A stretch of DNA of 64,000 nucleotides from Favolaschia claudopus (Eukaryota; Basidiomycota; Agaricomycetes; Agaricales; Mycenaceae). The stretch is from contig JAWWNJ010000101.1 in NCBI GenBank assembly GCA_037176885.1, positions 1 to 64,000 of the forward strand, in the 5' to 3' direction. Below the pieces are notes generated by a model. It did not search any database. It was given only the letters and a program-made list of their open reading frames with translations, and had not been told where the DNA came from. The stretch's first letter is position 1, and every line of letters starts with the position of its first letter. Position numbers and translations under genes: made by a program. Below are positions 12,228 to 23,784 of this stretch, in pieces.

Positions 12228-13080
12228 TTGTTGTTGTTATGTTTACTAGTAGAATACTCGGGACATTTTTTGCGCGTTGGGGTGTTTAGTTTAGAACATT
12301 TATACGATCGTTTTGTGTACGCATAGTCTGTACGTAGGTAATGCAAGGCTAGTGCGCTGATGACTTTCACGTTGTGCGTAATACGAAGCACGGAAATAAT
12401 GGGAACTAAATTCAGGGACTGTTGGACGAAGTTCAACACGGAGACAAGATTTTGGTTACAAGTCGACAAGAAATTTGGTTGGAGAGGTGAGATGATTCAT
12501 GTTCACGAACGGATAATTGCTTGTAAGCCTCTAAGCCACCATGAGCGCCGCGTCCGAGAGATACGTGACCGTTGACCGCACGTGTCGTGACTGATCGCGA
12601 AGAATTGCACGGACCATTTGATATCACAGTGAATGGCGGCTGTCAGAGCATGCTCGTTCAGAAACAAAAGACTTCACTAAATCATCCAAGGCCAGTCGCT
12701 GACATCGATGCATTCAATATTGTGATTTTAGAAGTTGAACACATCAATATGCAACTTCGAGTTGAAATCGTGAGTTCGAGCGCCGCCTGGATAAGGAATC
12801 GACGCACAAGAAAAATAGCTCAAGAGAAACCATCTTTGAGTCGTGGCTTAGAATACGGTCGCTATTTCTGGTGAACCAAAAATTAATAGCCTCACTATCT
12901 CCTTGTGCTCGAGAGGCCAATGCCGCAGAGAGCCTAAGAACGATGGAAATGCGTCTTCGAAGTAGTAATTTGAAGTCTAGAATCTGTGGGCATCCGAGCA
13001 AAGAATTCGCTGCGGTCCTTCCAGGTCAGTTGACCCAGTGGATTTCAAACCCACGTCATAATACCCACAGTGCCGCTGCA
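12228..13080. other. Intergenic DNA of the left arm
   Basis: Lies between the RTA1-like and SDR copies, both transcribed rightwards. It is conserved in mirror order at about 58,773-59,685. No exon or RNA gene recognised. Confidence 0.4.
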
Positions 13081-13087
13081 TATAAGA
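13081..13087 (+). promoter_or_regulatory. TATA box of the left SDR gene
   Basis: TATAAGA 49 bp upstream of the ATG at 13,136. The same box is kept in the right arm at 58,766-58,772 (minus strand), 47 bp before the ATG at 58,719. Confidence 0.5.
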
Positions 13088-13135
13088 GCCGCTCTCTCGC
13101 ACCCAGTGCGACCCACCCCCTCCCACCACCACATA

Positions 13136-14236
13136 ATGGCAAACAGACCAGGGGTAGCCTCAGCACTCGCGGGATCAGGCTCTCGCACCGCTCTGTCCTT
13201 GTTCTCGCTCCCGGATCGCGTAGCCCTCGTCACAGGCGGCAACCGTGGCATTGGTTTGGAAATGGCGCTTGTCCTCGCTGAAGCCGGTGCAATCGTCTAT
13301 TGTCTCGACCTCCCTACCGCACCCGACGAGGAATGGCTCAAAGTTAAAGCCTTCGTCGACGAGCTTCCCGCGATAGAAAATCAGCAAAAGAAAGCAAAAC
13401 TCGAATACATCAGCGGCGACGTGACAGACCAAAAAGCGATGTGGGGTATCGTCGAGAAGATTGTCGAAAAGGAGGGGAGGATCGACGTTTGTATGGCGAA
13501 ACGCGGGTATTTTGCACGGCGCGGAATGCCTCGAGTACGAGAGTGCGGATTTCAAGAAGGTGCGTCAACGATAGGCGGAGTGAGTGTACAGGCTTACCGG
13601 AATTTCAGGTTCTCGACGTGAACGTATCCGGTGTACTGTTCACCGCTCAAGCCGCGGGCAGACAGATGGAGCGTCTGGGAATTCAAGGAAGTATAATCTT
13701 GACTGCGTCTATGAGTGGAACGATAGTCAATCCGGTACGTTCGGCCTTGCAGTCCAAGAATGACCATCCAGCCCCACTTATCATCCTTTCTCACCAACAC
13801 GATCTGAGTAGGGTGGACATTGGATTGCGTACAATACCAGCAAATCCGCTGTCTTGCAGATGGCGCGTTCGTTGGCATGCGCGCTCGCGCGAAAGGAATT
13901 CGCGTCAACAGCATCAGTCCTGGGATATATACACGAAGTGAGTTACCGCACTCTCGGTGCGGGAACGCCTCTAAACACTCATCTCGAATAGCATGACCCG
14001 TGGCTTCCTCGATAAGGAGCCTGGACTCCAGGAGAAGCTCAGTGCGCAGAATCCGATGGGGAGATTCGGACGTCCGGATGAGCTGAGAGGTGTAACGCTT
14101 TGGCTTGCGTCCGATGCGTCGACATTCTGCACAGGAGCTGAGTGAGCGTTTTGTCCACCTGTTTCATGCCGAAAACATTTACTCACCTGATTTCGGGTGT
14201 AGCATCAAGGTAGATGGCGGTCAGTGTGCGTGGTAG
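13136..14236 (+). pseudogene. Short-chain dehydrogenase/reductase, left-arm copy, frameshifted
   Basis: Mirror copy of the intact gene at 57,626-58,719. It starts [13 protein letters not shown] and has the glycine-rich NAD(P)-binding motif [14 protein letters not shown]. An extra A near 13,499 (GCGAAACGC against GCGAACGC) turns the conserved NAG motif into a frameshift. A second indel sits in the active-site exon (GCGCGAAAGG against GCGCCGAAAGG near 13,890), just after the YNTSK catalytic Tyr/Lys motif. The downstream exons ([17 protein letters not shown]) survive. Introns are at the same positions as in the right copy. Judged a pseudogene because both lesions fall in conserved parts. Confidence 0.85.
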
Positions 14237-14406
14237 AGGAATTGCGGAATCAGGATAGAAATAAATTGTACTTGTACAAATGTAGCCTTTCTTGAATGAC
14301 GGTTGTCTAGTTACCACGCCGGAAGAGACGTGCGAACGCGATGGAAAGCATCGAATTAAAGGTTATAAGTACAAATTGGGCGTTATCGGAACTGAAACTC
14401 AGCTAC

Positions 14407-15793
14407 TCATCGCACTGCATTATCCCCGAGCGCGCCATCGTATCTTGGGCGCTTGAAAATCCAACTCGAGATGGGATGTAGCATCACTAGTGATACTCAT
14501 GCTGGGAGCGATGGTGCTGAACACGGCGGCTCCAGACGTGCGTGTACTTGTTGAGCAGTTGTTGTTATCCCAGAATGTGCAGTTAAGGTGAACGAGAACG
14601 ATGATGAAGGTCGGGTAAATGCCCCTGTGGGAGAAAAGGAAGCTTAGACGGCGAAGAGAGGGACAGACGAGAGTGCTCACGATAACCATGTCGTACGCCC
14701 CTCGCAACGCCGCTTGCAAGGCGGGTGCGTGCCAGTCGAGATAAAAGTTGAGCAGCGCGAGAACCTACACCAGTGAAAGCAGATCATTAGTGCGTCAGCA
14801 AAGAGAGAGGCATTGATGAATGCGCACCCAAAGAGCAAGATAGATGAACCCCGACTCGACAAGCAGGAACATGATCTTCCGAGGGCGATCCCCTCCTGCG
14901 TTGTCGACAACGGTTCGGCGCTCCCTGAGATGGAGGCATTCGGATGAGATCATCGAATTAAGAGAGAGTACAACGAAACTCACCAAGCCTTTTTCCAAAT
15001 CAAAAGTGTACAGAAGAAATTCGTCGCGGCACTCAAGGCCGAAGTAGCCATAGATAACTGAGCGATGTTGTCCCTCGATCATAAACACCTATTTGCCAGC
15101 CCGATATTGAACCGGTATGATGAGCGGTAGCCAACACTCCGAGCATCGATGCTGCAGTGGGAAACATCAATGCGCATGGCCAGGATGTGAGTCGGGTTCA
15201 CCAACATAAGCCAGAGAACCACAGCACAATCGGAAAAGCGACTAGGAGCCTTTTTTCTGGACAGAGTATCCACGTCCTCCAAATCACGATGGTGTCTCCC
15301 ATCAAGAACTACGTTTCAAAAGTGACGAGATGATGAGCACAAGAATTGAGGGAAAGAGATAGAGGACGCACTAGCGAGTCGAAAAGAGTCTCGCACGCCA
15401 GTAGGAGCCTATTCGTTTCGGAATATAGTCACCCGCGGAAATTGCGCCAAATAGACGGCGGTATCGATTGCAGCCACGTCGTTGAGAAAGCAAACATAAG
15501 ACAGGTGGAGAAGAGCAAGATCTTTCGCGGGAGGGATCCGTTCACAGCCTTTCTGCCTGAAGGGAAATGATACTAGATGTCAGTTAAAACGTCTAGTTAT
15601 TCTGACGTGCGACATACACGATGAGAAAGACAGAGATTCCAAATAACAGGGCGTAGATGCCTAGGAATGACAGGATCAAGTCGATAGTGAGGACAAAAGG
15701 CTGACAGTGTCAGATTGGACCCGTACCCCAGGCAGCGCCCATTGCCAGAAGCTGAGCCGTTCCAGCTACGACCGCCGCGTGCATATCAGACAT
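14407..15793 (-). pseudogene. Multi-pass membrane protein, left-arm copy, frameshifted
   Basis: Mirror copy of the eight-exon gene at 56,068-57,455. ATG at 15,793 (MSDMHAAVVAGTAQLLAMG). One extra base in exon 3 (AAGGCTGTG against AAGGCGTG near 15,548) breaks the frame early. The remaining exons are still recognisable to the C-terminal tail (GDNAVR, stop at 14,407-14,409). For the family and topology see the right copy. There is no sign of a compensating change, so a full-length product is unlikely. Confidence 0.8.
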
Positions 15794-17249
15794 CGTAAAG
15801 GGTATCGTACGTCACTCGTCCGGTGAAAGAATGAGGGAAGTCGTGGTACCACCAGGCGCGGGTGGGATGGGCCGACAAGAGGCGGAGGGGAGGGGAGGGA
15901 GGAAGAGGTGGTGGGAGTAGGGAGGAAAATGTGCGCGCCGCGTGAGTCGTCGACGATCTCTATCATACGTACTTGGCAGGGAAGTGATTGGCGCGACTGA
16001 ACGCCGATAGCCACGGCAGCGACATTTGGGCAGAAACTGTCGATGTCACACGCCAAGTCTAACTCAATTTCGAGCATGAGTAAAACGGTAACTAAACGCA
16101 CAGTATTCGTTCCAAATTCGTTCCTATGAGCAGGTCCCCACGTTAAGAGCTTGCATCGTCTGCGCAAGAGCGAGGAAGAGTCCACATTTAGTCGTCGTCA
16201 TCCCGCCCATGTTGATTGACAAACCGAAGCTCCGTTCTAAGTACGCGATTCAATATATACAATTGAAGACAATTGAATTGGAAACCTGTTTACCGAACAA
16301 AAACACGCGGATGCTCCGCGAAAGTAATAGAGTTCAGTGCGCCTCCACAGAATGAATTGCTGCAGCTAACTACCTCACCCTACGATGCAAAATTTAGTAC
16401 GATGTGAACCTGGATTCGGATAAAATGATTAAATCATACCTGGCCGGCGCTGAACAAGAGTACAGTAGCGATTCCACGGTAAGAGCATGTCCGAGATATG
16501 CTTGTGGGTTTCCTTCTTCCTCTTCAGCATTGCGGCATCGGACTGGGGCGTCCTGCATAACGAGTCAAAGTGGCATGGTGGAAAACGATAAGAGGCGAAG
16601 TGATGGCATCAAAGACCGCATCACCGGGCCGAGCGATCGTATGGTAAAATATTTGCCGAATGGCTTGAACCCAAAGAATCAATGTCAAAATTCAGGGACC
16701 GACAATTATTTTCTGTGTAGATCTGTGGTCGCAGAATTCATAATCCAGTGATCCTTGAGGCTTGAACAAACGAAAAATAAGACCTCAACCATGAGTTGAA
16801 GGACAAACGACGGCTTCGCGTACGGAATGCGTATCGAAAGTTGATCGAAACTGCGGTGGCCACCGTGGTACTTTCGAGGTACTTCAAGATATTGACTAGA
16901 ATCTCAGAACTATGAGATATCTCATAGGGAGAAAACATTTCACCCCCTATCGCGGTCGCCAGTGAAAGATACAGTAAATGTGCTGTTACTCTCGTTTCTG
17001 TCGGTCGGTTTTTTCCGCCTACGATTCGGAATTTCAAGTCGCTGGGCTTGGAACTCAAACGTAACAACGAACCCTGCAATAACCTTCAAGCGGCGAAGCA
17101 ATTGAATTCTTTTTTCTAAAATGTCGGCAGCTAAGTAAACTAAAACAATAATATTTGTCCACACACCATATATTTCTTCATCGCGAGAGGGACCATAGAT
17201 CAGCCGTCGACAAGCAGTAAATGGATTCAATGGGTTGAAGCGGTAGGTA
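15794..17249. other. Intergenic DNA of the left arm with transposon empty site
   Basis: No gene seen. The stretch contains the undisturbed target CTAAGTACG (16,237-16,245) where the right arm carries a 697-bp element, and an 18-bp perfect palindrome at 16,910-16,927. It matches about 53,906-56,067 of the right arm minus that insertion. Confidence 0.6.
16910..16927. repeat. 18-bp perfect palindrome, left copy
   Basis: CTATGAGATATCTCATAG reads the same on both strands and is unchanged in the right arm at 54,247-54,264. It could be a dimeric protein-binding site, but this is only a guess from symmetry. Confidence 0.5.
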
Positions 17250-17855
17250 TCAGCTGTATGCGGCGCAATGAGCAGCTTCAACGACAACTATACATTTGTG
17301 CGCACCGAACTCTTGCTCAAGCTGGATTATCTCGACCCATGGAGACTCAATACGAAGGTGGTGGTAAAAGTTAGGTATGAGCTTCAACGAAAAAGCTCCA
17401 CATCCTGCGACTGAAAGTCAACGTAATCTGGATGTTCGTCCGGCCATTCGCGCCACTTGACCACGATGATATCCCCTCGCCAGGGCAAAGGAGTGTGCGG
17501 CTTCTCCGGATTGACCCCCAACGAGACGTGCCATGTGTTTGTTTTCGGGAAGGTCAGGATTCAGATTATCATGAAGTGTGTAGCGTTCATAACTTTCAGC
17601 TGAACAACCACAATACGCCAGGGGTATCCGACTGGAAGCAGACTTGGCGCGCTGCGAATAAGTTCTTTTCGCCGTGCAGAGCTCTCGCATCGAGGTCGAT
17701 GCGCTCAAAACCGAGTGGTTCGTATGTCAAGTCGAGCTCGGCGAAGGTGCGCGAGACGATACTGGACTTGTTGGTTTTGACGCGGGGAGCAAGAGTACCT
17801 TGCGCGATGTAGGGGGATATGGATCGCGGTGGAATCTGCGGGTTCGTGAAGTCAT
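17250..17855 (-). pseudogene. Unknown basidiomycete protein (tandem member B), left-arm copy, frameshifted
   Basis: Mirror copy of the gene at 53,300-53,905. ATG at 17,855. One C is missing near 17,770 (AAAACCAACAAG against AAAACCCAACAAG), which ends the product early; further indels follow in the WRGDIIVV and FEFQ segments. The motifs YERYTLHDNLNP and DLPENKHMARLVG remain visible. The function of the family is unknown. Confidence 0.7.
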
Positions 17856-18567
17856 GACTTGATTGCGTTGTTCAGTTTCTGTTTGAAGTCACAGTCACGG
17901 CCTGACTTGCGAGAAAACATGAAACGGAACTCACGCAGTGACTCGAGTTGTGTCAACACATAGCTCCCCTGGCCTAGATTGGATAACTCGTTGAATTCGA
18001 AATCGTCATGAAAGAGAGGGGCTGAGAACACACTGAAGAAAGCATTTCCTGCGGCAGTCAAGCCTTCCTCGATGGAATCGGGGATTGCGGAAAATCGAAC
18101 TGTGATGGTATGTCAGATGATTCAAAGGACGACCTATACGGCTTGATATTAACCCTTTTTCCCATTCCAAGCGAATGAGATGGCGCCATTCGTGAGAATC
18201 GTACCAGCGACGAATGGCCTTCGAGCCCAAGTAATCAATATCCTTCTGAGTAACAACCGGATGTTGAGCTTTTAACGTAGAATCAGCGTTGTCGCTCCGC
18301 GAATGCAGAGCGAAAACGTCTCCACGCCAAAGGAGACGTTCACCGGGATGATCTGGGTCCGCTTTCCACGATGCGGGCCATGGTGAGGTTGATCGGAAGA
18401 GTAGGATTAAGATTGTAGATGAGCGTGTAGTGCTGATTTCGAGAATCATCCTCGCAATCCTTTGACCCCACACCCAGCATCGCAGGAGCGCCGTACACTC
18501 GCAAGAGGTCGACATCTGTAAACGGCCAGACAATGAGCTTAGCTGTTTCCTTGACACAGAATTGCAT
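17852..18567 (-). pseudogene. Unknown basidiomycete protein (tandem member A), left-arm copy, frameshifted
   Basis: Mirror copy of 52,590-53,303. ATG at 18,567 (MQFCVKETAKLIVWPFTDVD). An inserted G near 18,378 (GTGGAAAGCGG against GTGAAAGCGG) shifts the frame after NLTMARIV. The second exon (EEGLTAAGNAFFSVFSAPLF) is intact in sequence. Its stop overlaps the ATG of member B exactly as in the right arm. Just upstream, near 18,600-18,603, is the empty site for the 1.6 kb TIR element of the right arm. Confidence 0.7.
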
Positions 18568-18838
18568 AGAGGTGATGTATGGGGTTCCACCATCGGCAGG
18601 AAGAGGATGACCTGGTAAACGACAAAGGGGTCGGGATAGTGAGAATCTGCGGACATGGAGGGAGAGCGAGAGACGTACACGTGGGTGTGCTATTTGCGTT
18701 CGTGTGTGTGGCGGCAGAACGTACTTTCGACCCCGTTTTTTTCAGCCGTGAGAGACGTTGGGCTCTAAATGAAAGCCTTCCATAATCGAACCTTCCGTGT
18801 GAGCTGCGCAGCACGCACCTCCTCGGTGCCTGCCAGCT

Positions 18839-19531
18839 CTACCGTACTACTAAATATTCAGCCCCGCCACCCTGAAGCCAGGCTCCAGCTAGTCCGAGTC
18901 TTGAATGCCAATCGCAAGACGCCAGCATCTGATTCGTTTCGTCAATTAGGGGAGACCAAGATGTCGATGAGAAGAAGATAGAGAGCACAGAGAAAGCCTG
19001 GGCCTGGCAAGAGCGGACTGGATCCAGGCCATGATGGCGTTGGTCTTGGGGTTGGTATTGAGATGCGGACATCATGCGGCTAGCATTGACAAGGCGAGAT
19101 TCATTGGTTTGATTGGTTTCAGATTGAAAATCCGCGTCGTTTGCCGGCGAAATCTGTCCGATTTGGCTCAAAGTCGACGCAAAGTCGACGAACCAGTCGG
19201 AGGAGTCAGGACTGAGGAAATCCAAAGCGTTGGGGGCGTCGGAAGTGGTTGTTTTCATCGAGCGTGAGGTCAGTCTACACAGCGGCTGGATGCATCCGAG
19301 ACGGTTGCAAGTTGGGAGACTGCATGTCGACGGTGAGCTAGTCGCAGACGGACGATGTCGGATGACGGCGAGATTCAAGAGCAGACTGTTTGGTCGTAAT
19401 TGGCATGAACCTCTGATGCCATCAAATACCTCTTGTTTCAGTACCGTCACGGTCTCCCGCAATACTGTGAGACGCTCGAATCTCTGTGACTTCTCACCCC
19501 ACATACCATTCCCAGTTTTTTGTTTAGGCAC
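18839..19531 (-). other. Open frame of unknown status, repeated elsewhere in the window
   Basis: A 230-codon minus-strand frame with no recognisable domain. The same DNA occurs in the right arm (about 50,044-50,610) and in a third, more diverged and shorter copy at 39,353-39,770. In the right copy this frame is interrupted, and another frame reads a hydrophobic segment (PWIQFAPLLPGPGLLFALYL). It may be a decayed gene with a C-terminal membrane anchor rather than a 230-aa protein. Confidence 0.3.
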
Positions 19532-19870
19532 TCAGCGGTTCGCTTTCTTTCGCTTTGACTCGCATGAGATTGTTATAGGAAGAATTCTGACGCGCCGTCT
19601 CCCTGAGTGGACACTCTCCACCCGACCCTTCTACGTTCGTGTTTTCTCCAGAACTTGGGTTCGGTGTCGGCGATCTCGACCGGTGACGCCATGCCTCTTT
19701 CGGAGACTGGGACGGATCGTGACGTCGAATTCCAAGTTAACAATAGCGGCCAATGGCTGTGAACGCGCCGCGTGTCAAGCATCCACCTCTCCTGATTCCT
19801 CCCTGTCTCATCCTCTGAGACGCTGGTATTTCCATTCTTCAAGGCCAACTCACCCACTGGAGAAAATAAC

Positions 19871-20997
19871 ATGAGCAGATTTCGCTATCCTCCACAGGAT
19901 CCCACAGAGCCAAAGCTCTACAGTGAGTCTTGATCCTCGTTCGTCCGATGAGCCGGTTACGCATTCGTGCAGTACACTATCGTGTCTATGGACCTGATGG
20001 CGCGATCCGTGCAAAAACTGCTGCAAGTCCAACCGATCCGTACCTGGCTTGCATCTTAACGACATCCATCCCACCGCCGCACAAAATTTCCACCCTCAAG
20101 CGGTGCATCGTGGCTGCGGAAGGGCTTAATGGTCTTACCACGGCTGCAAGAACGGAACTTTATCTCACCCTGGACTCTTCATCTGCATCAAACGAGCAGA
20201 ATGAAGTCGCAATCCTCCAGTCTGACCGCCCTGGTGCCACCCCAGAAACAGCTCTCGTGCTTGTGCATCACGAGGAATTGCAAGGAGCGATGCCGCGCCA
20301 AATGCCTTCGACTATTCGTCAACAGCACCTGAGGCAGAGTCAAGCTACCGTGCGTTACCATCACCTCGTTTTCAATCTTTCTGACAACCCATTGTCGACC
20401 GTCGACGTGTTGGTGCTTTTAGTCTATTACCGCCTCTTTACTCGGACGGATAGAGACACATCTAAGCTTGCCATTTACTCCAATGAAACGTCCATCGGAC
20501 GTGTTCCTCGTCTCATGCTTCCCGTCCCACACAATCGCACATCTATCAGGCGGTTCATTGCACAAGCCGAGGGACGCCAGATTCTCAACGCCTCCGAATT
20601 CTACGAGAACATTGCCGCTCAAGAAACCCTCAACCGACGAGAAGTACTTTCCTTTGATCTCCGATACCGCATTCGGGAGTAGAGACTCTCCCATCGTTCT
20701 CGTCCTCCCTGAGCGACGCGCTGGACTGTTCAACCGTCCGGCCCGTCCTCATATCAAAACCGCCCGAGTACAATCGCCGGGTATGTATGCAACACCTTTC
20801 CGTATGCCTCGCAAAGCAAACCACCCCATCTTTAGCAACCCTTTATTGGACAGGTGCTTTACACAGACGGCGTGGATGTGGGTGATAAGAGAGATGGCCC
20901 GCCGATATACAAGTGGGACTACAAGGAGGGGGAGAGTGCAAAGCAAGAGCTTGCTGCAGGTACGGTGTTCTCCTTCGTCATTGGAAGGTTCCTTTAA
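19871..20997 (+). pseudogene. Unknown protein with two internal repeats, left-arm copy, one frameshift
   Basis: ATG at 19,871 (MSRFRYPPQDPTEPKLY), 50-bp intron 19,923-19,972, exon 2 from 19,973 (IHYRVYGPDGAIRAKT). The product contains two related segments: TTSIPPPHKISTLKRCIVAA with LQSDRPGATPETALVL, and LPVPHNRTSIRRFIAQAEG with LISDTAFGSRDSPIVLVLPE. An extra A near 20,624 (GAAACCC against GAACC in the other copy) puts the second half out of frame. A further intron (about 20,781-20,851) leads to LYTDGVDVGDKRDGPPIYKW and a stop at 20,995. I remember this protein style from agaric genomes but no function. The right arm keeps only its 3' half. Confidence 0.55.
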
Positions 20998-22367
20998 CGG
21001 GCTCTGATATTTGATTTGATACGACAGAGCATCTGCAGTTGCTGGATGAATGAAGATTTTTGCAGAGCACGCATTGCTTTGACACGCGCAATATAGATCT
21101 ATGCATGTGGAATACAATGAATCATGTACGGTGCCATTTCCCACAGGGGTAGTGTTAAGTACACACACATTGATCTGCTCTATGAGTCTCTTAGGTCTCT
21201 CCGCAATCTCACGAGTACATTTATATCGCTTGGACCACTGTTCTCTGTCGATTCCGAAGGATTGTGTAGTCTCTCTTTCTTGTCCTGCGCTGTGAAACTC
21301 AAAACACGAGGGGGACTGAGAAGACTGAAGAAAGCTCCTGGGTAACCTACTCTTCACTCCCATTTCGTTGTTGCATCTCCTGCAGGGTGCCACAGCGGAG
21401 CATAGAGGTTGCTTAGGCTTTAGTTAGATATCGATTCAATCGATGAAGCCTAACCTCTAAATCTCCCATTCTCGGATTGAGTTCGACTCTCACCGACAGC
21501 GTGCACTATCGGATTGTGTATTTTTTGAGCGATTAACTAATGATCTTTGATTATTCGTGTTACAGTACTAGTGTCTATCGTTCGTTGCGGACTGTTGGTA
21601 AGACACCGAATGAATGGAGGGAGGTCGACAAAATAAGCGGCAATTAGTAAACTGGAGATACTTGGCACTGACGAACATATCGAACGTAAAACCATTCACC
21701 GGGGCCGGGGAGGGGGAAAACCGCTTGATTCCGGTAAAAAATCCGTTGTTTCATTTGAGGCCCTATGTGAATAGGTACGTCGAGGAATGCTGAGGTGGGA
21801 TGGGAACACCCCACTTTGAAAGGTAGACGGCGTTGAAGATTGTCTCAAGCCAGCAGGGAGCAAACTGAAATGAATCTCGACAGGGAGGGCCAAGCAGGTC
21901 AAAGAGCGAATCCGATCCATATCCGACAAGACACCGTGGAGATATTGCGCGAAGTTTTTGAACGATTCCTTTCTAGCCTGATTTAAACGCAGTGCGGAGA
22001 GGACGTGCGGCCTGGTACCGCTGCTGGGGTGGGTCTAGCAAGGTTTTAGGTGGCTTAGCAGCGTGTTAGGGCAAAGGTTTTGCTGCGCAGAATGAGATAC
22101 TTACTGTAAGTAAGTCTCTAACAGAGTCGGTTCATGATGCATGAGGTTTGAAAGGGAGTCTGAATCACTCTGCAGGCTAGAAATGAGTTGAATGACTTGA
22201 GGCGGCCGTTGCCAAAAGCCGGATAGGTTGTGCGCGAGGTTGAAGATCTTAGATGAAGGCAAGACGCAAATTACTTACGTGTTTCTGTTTGCTACACTTT
22301 GTTTCGGCTATGGCATTTGCCGATGACCCGGTTTTGCTCTTGACTTGTAACCACGACCATCGAATCT
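20998..22367. other. Inner part of the left arm, no gene
   Basis: Shared with 48,191-49,485 on the other strand. It includes a long bulged hairpin near 21,405-21,455 (AGGCTT and AAGCCT pairing) and a short stretch resembling a tRNA B box near 21,480-21,495, but no complete RNA gene could be folded. The last 145 bp (from about 22,223) recur a third time at 24,266-24,381. Confidence 0.5.
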
Positions 22368-22375
22368 TGAATTTT

Positions 22376-22865
22376 CTTCATTCGGCCACGCTGCGATTTC
22401 CAGCTACGTTCCCCCGACTCCTGTGCCTCGTCTGCTCTTCTGGTGATTCTCTTAAGCGTTCTTTTGACAAACTTTGGCCAAACTTCGACGAATCTGGAAC
22501 TGGAATCAGTACTGCGCTATTTTTGCCTCTGGAAACGATCGTGATTGAAATGCACTGGCTTGATTTATCTATCACGACCGGAATCCCTCAACTCATACCA
22601 GAAGCTTTCATCAGAAAATACAGGGTCGACTTCGCCATCTCACACGAGCTTTCGGTCGTTATTCAACACGATAGAATTACCTGCAGTGAACTTACTCATA
22701 AATGCAGGACGTTATACTACGCCGCAACGGAAACAACAAACGCTCGCCATTCTATACTGTTTGACGAGTCCTATTCAATGGGGAGTCATCAATGTATTGA
22801 TACTTCTTCCTATCTTGATTGATTCCCTGTGGCGCGGAATCCGTTTCGGACTATTTATGAAATGA
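22376..22865 (+). pseudogene. Possible remnant of a membrane-protein gene
   Basis: This is unique spacer DNA next to the palindrome's inner edge. Protein-like stretches occur in alternating frames (GDSLKRSFDKLWPNFDESG; LPAVNLLINAGRYTTPQRKQ; WGVINVLILLPILIDSLW, a likely membrane helix). I cannot join them with sensible introns. It may be a decayed multi-pass protein or chance. Confidence 0.25.
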
Positions 22866-22918
22866 AACGGTTGGATGCACGTCTTCTTCTTACCTTTCAC
22901 TACAACCACCACCCTCAA

Positions 22919-23784
22919 TGTCGACGTCTTCTTCTGCCGGGTGCGTGCTTTTTCCAATGTTTGAGGTCCGTCTCATGCTCGACGTCTCTGATGTTGAGAT
23001 CCTGCGAACAGACCATCAACCACAAATCTACCGACGCCAACTCACGCTCATGGGTCTGTCCACTCGATTCGGTTCACGTCTTCAGTGATACTCATTGCTT
23101 TGTAGACCTCTTCCCAGCTCTCGTCCACTGAAATCGTCAAGGTGGGTCGACGAATTGTATTCCAACGCCGGTTTGAAACGGCAGACACCCCGCAGAATAC
23201 ACGTCCAACCAGGTCCATTAATCGGCGGGATATTGGCAGTGATTTCAGTGATATTTGCCTTCTTCTTATGGCGCTACCTCGTCTTGCGGGGGCGGAAACG
23301 CCAGCACGAAGCCGCTGAGGCCGCCATCATTGCCAACAGAATTTGGTCAATCTGGACTTCGATTTCGACTCCATAGCGCGCAAACCAGACATCCCGCCGC
23401 AGAGCAAAAAAATGAAGCGTGGCGTGTTGAACAGATCGACGAACGCAGAACGCATGGCAAGCCAAGGCCGTTATGCGTCAGCAATATCTTGCTAACGAAT
23501 TACGTGCGATTGAGAAGCAGCGGGAGGCTTTGCTTCAGGTTCAGCAACAAATGCGTGGGACTGGAGCATCTATGGGAGAGGTCGAAAGTGATACGGCTGC
23601 TCAATCGTCTACGACAACCGACAGTGCGGGTGGTATCGACCGAACGCCGAGGGAGCAAGATCTTGAACGTCAAAACGAGCTTCTTCGTCAGCGGATTCGA
23701 CATCTCGAGGAGCAACAAAGTTCTGATTGGGCGTGGGGACGGTCTGATCTTCCTCCGCCGGGGTACAGTGAGGCGCCAATCTGA
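22919..23784 (+). pseudogene. Single-pass membrane protein with coiled coil and PPPGY tail, decayed
   Basis: Reading from 22,919 (MSTSSSAGCVLFPMFEVRLM) an N-terminal part is followed by a membrane span with a basic stop-transfer (GGILAVISVIFAFFLWRYLV then LRGRKRQHEAAEAA). Next come an LDFDFDSIARKPDIPPQ segment, EAWRVEQIDERR, and a coiled coil beginning MRQQYLANELRAIEKQREAL. The end is LRQRIRHLEEQQ, SDWAWGRSDLPPPGY and TGA at 23,782-23,784. The SDWA..LSD.PPPGY tail is a hallmark I know from many agaricomycete membrane proteins of unknown function. The frame steps by one base at about 23,340, 23,400 and 23,450, so this copy is probably dead. Confidence 0.6.

Larger units (their letters stand above)
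8115..22367 (+). repeat. Left arm of a giant imperfect inverted duplication
   Basis: The reverse complement of about 48,191-63,825 matches this stretch along its length, gene by gene and also through the intergenic DNA. The outer edge is near 8,115 (partner about 63,825): similarity is clear through the ATCTACATT block and is lost beyond it. The inner edge is at 22,361-22,367 (CGAATCT), pairing with 48,191-48,197; the sequences diverge immediately after. This arm lacks the two transposons of the right arm and so supplies their empty sites, but it keeps about 860 bp that the right arm has lost. Most genes in this arm carry one-base frameshifts relative to the right copies. Confidence 0.95.

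Noticed and set aside
16404..16751. 115-codon frame conserved in the right arm (54,413-54,634) with few changes
   Set aside because: All DNA is conserved between the arms; there is no family motif, and the first 40 codons are not kept in frame.
20749..21393. 214-codon minus-strand open frame, with a similar frame in the right arm
   Set aside because: It is antisense to the better supported two-repeat protein gene; the similarity between arms follows from the duplication and the residues have no family features.
21400..21520. tRNA-like stretch (TTCGACTC B-box-like motif after a long hairpin; mirrored near 48,985-49,090)
   Set aside because: No matching 7-bp acceptor stem or D arm could be placed, and only four of five T-stem pairs form. 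Not a tRNA; at best a tRNA-derived repeat.
8115..22367. Secondary-metabolite gene cluster built around the SDR
   Set aside because: An SDR and membrane proteins are present but no core synthase (PKS, NRPS, terpene cyclase) or P450 was recognised in either arm.
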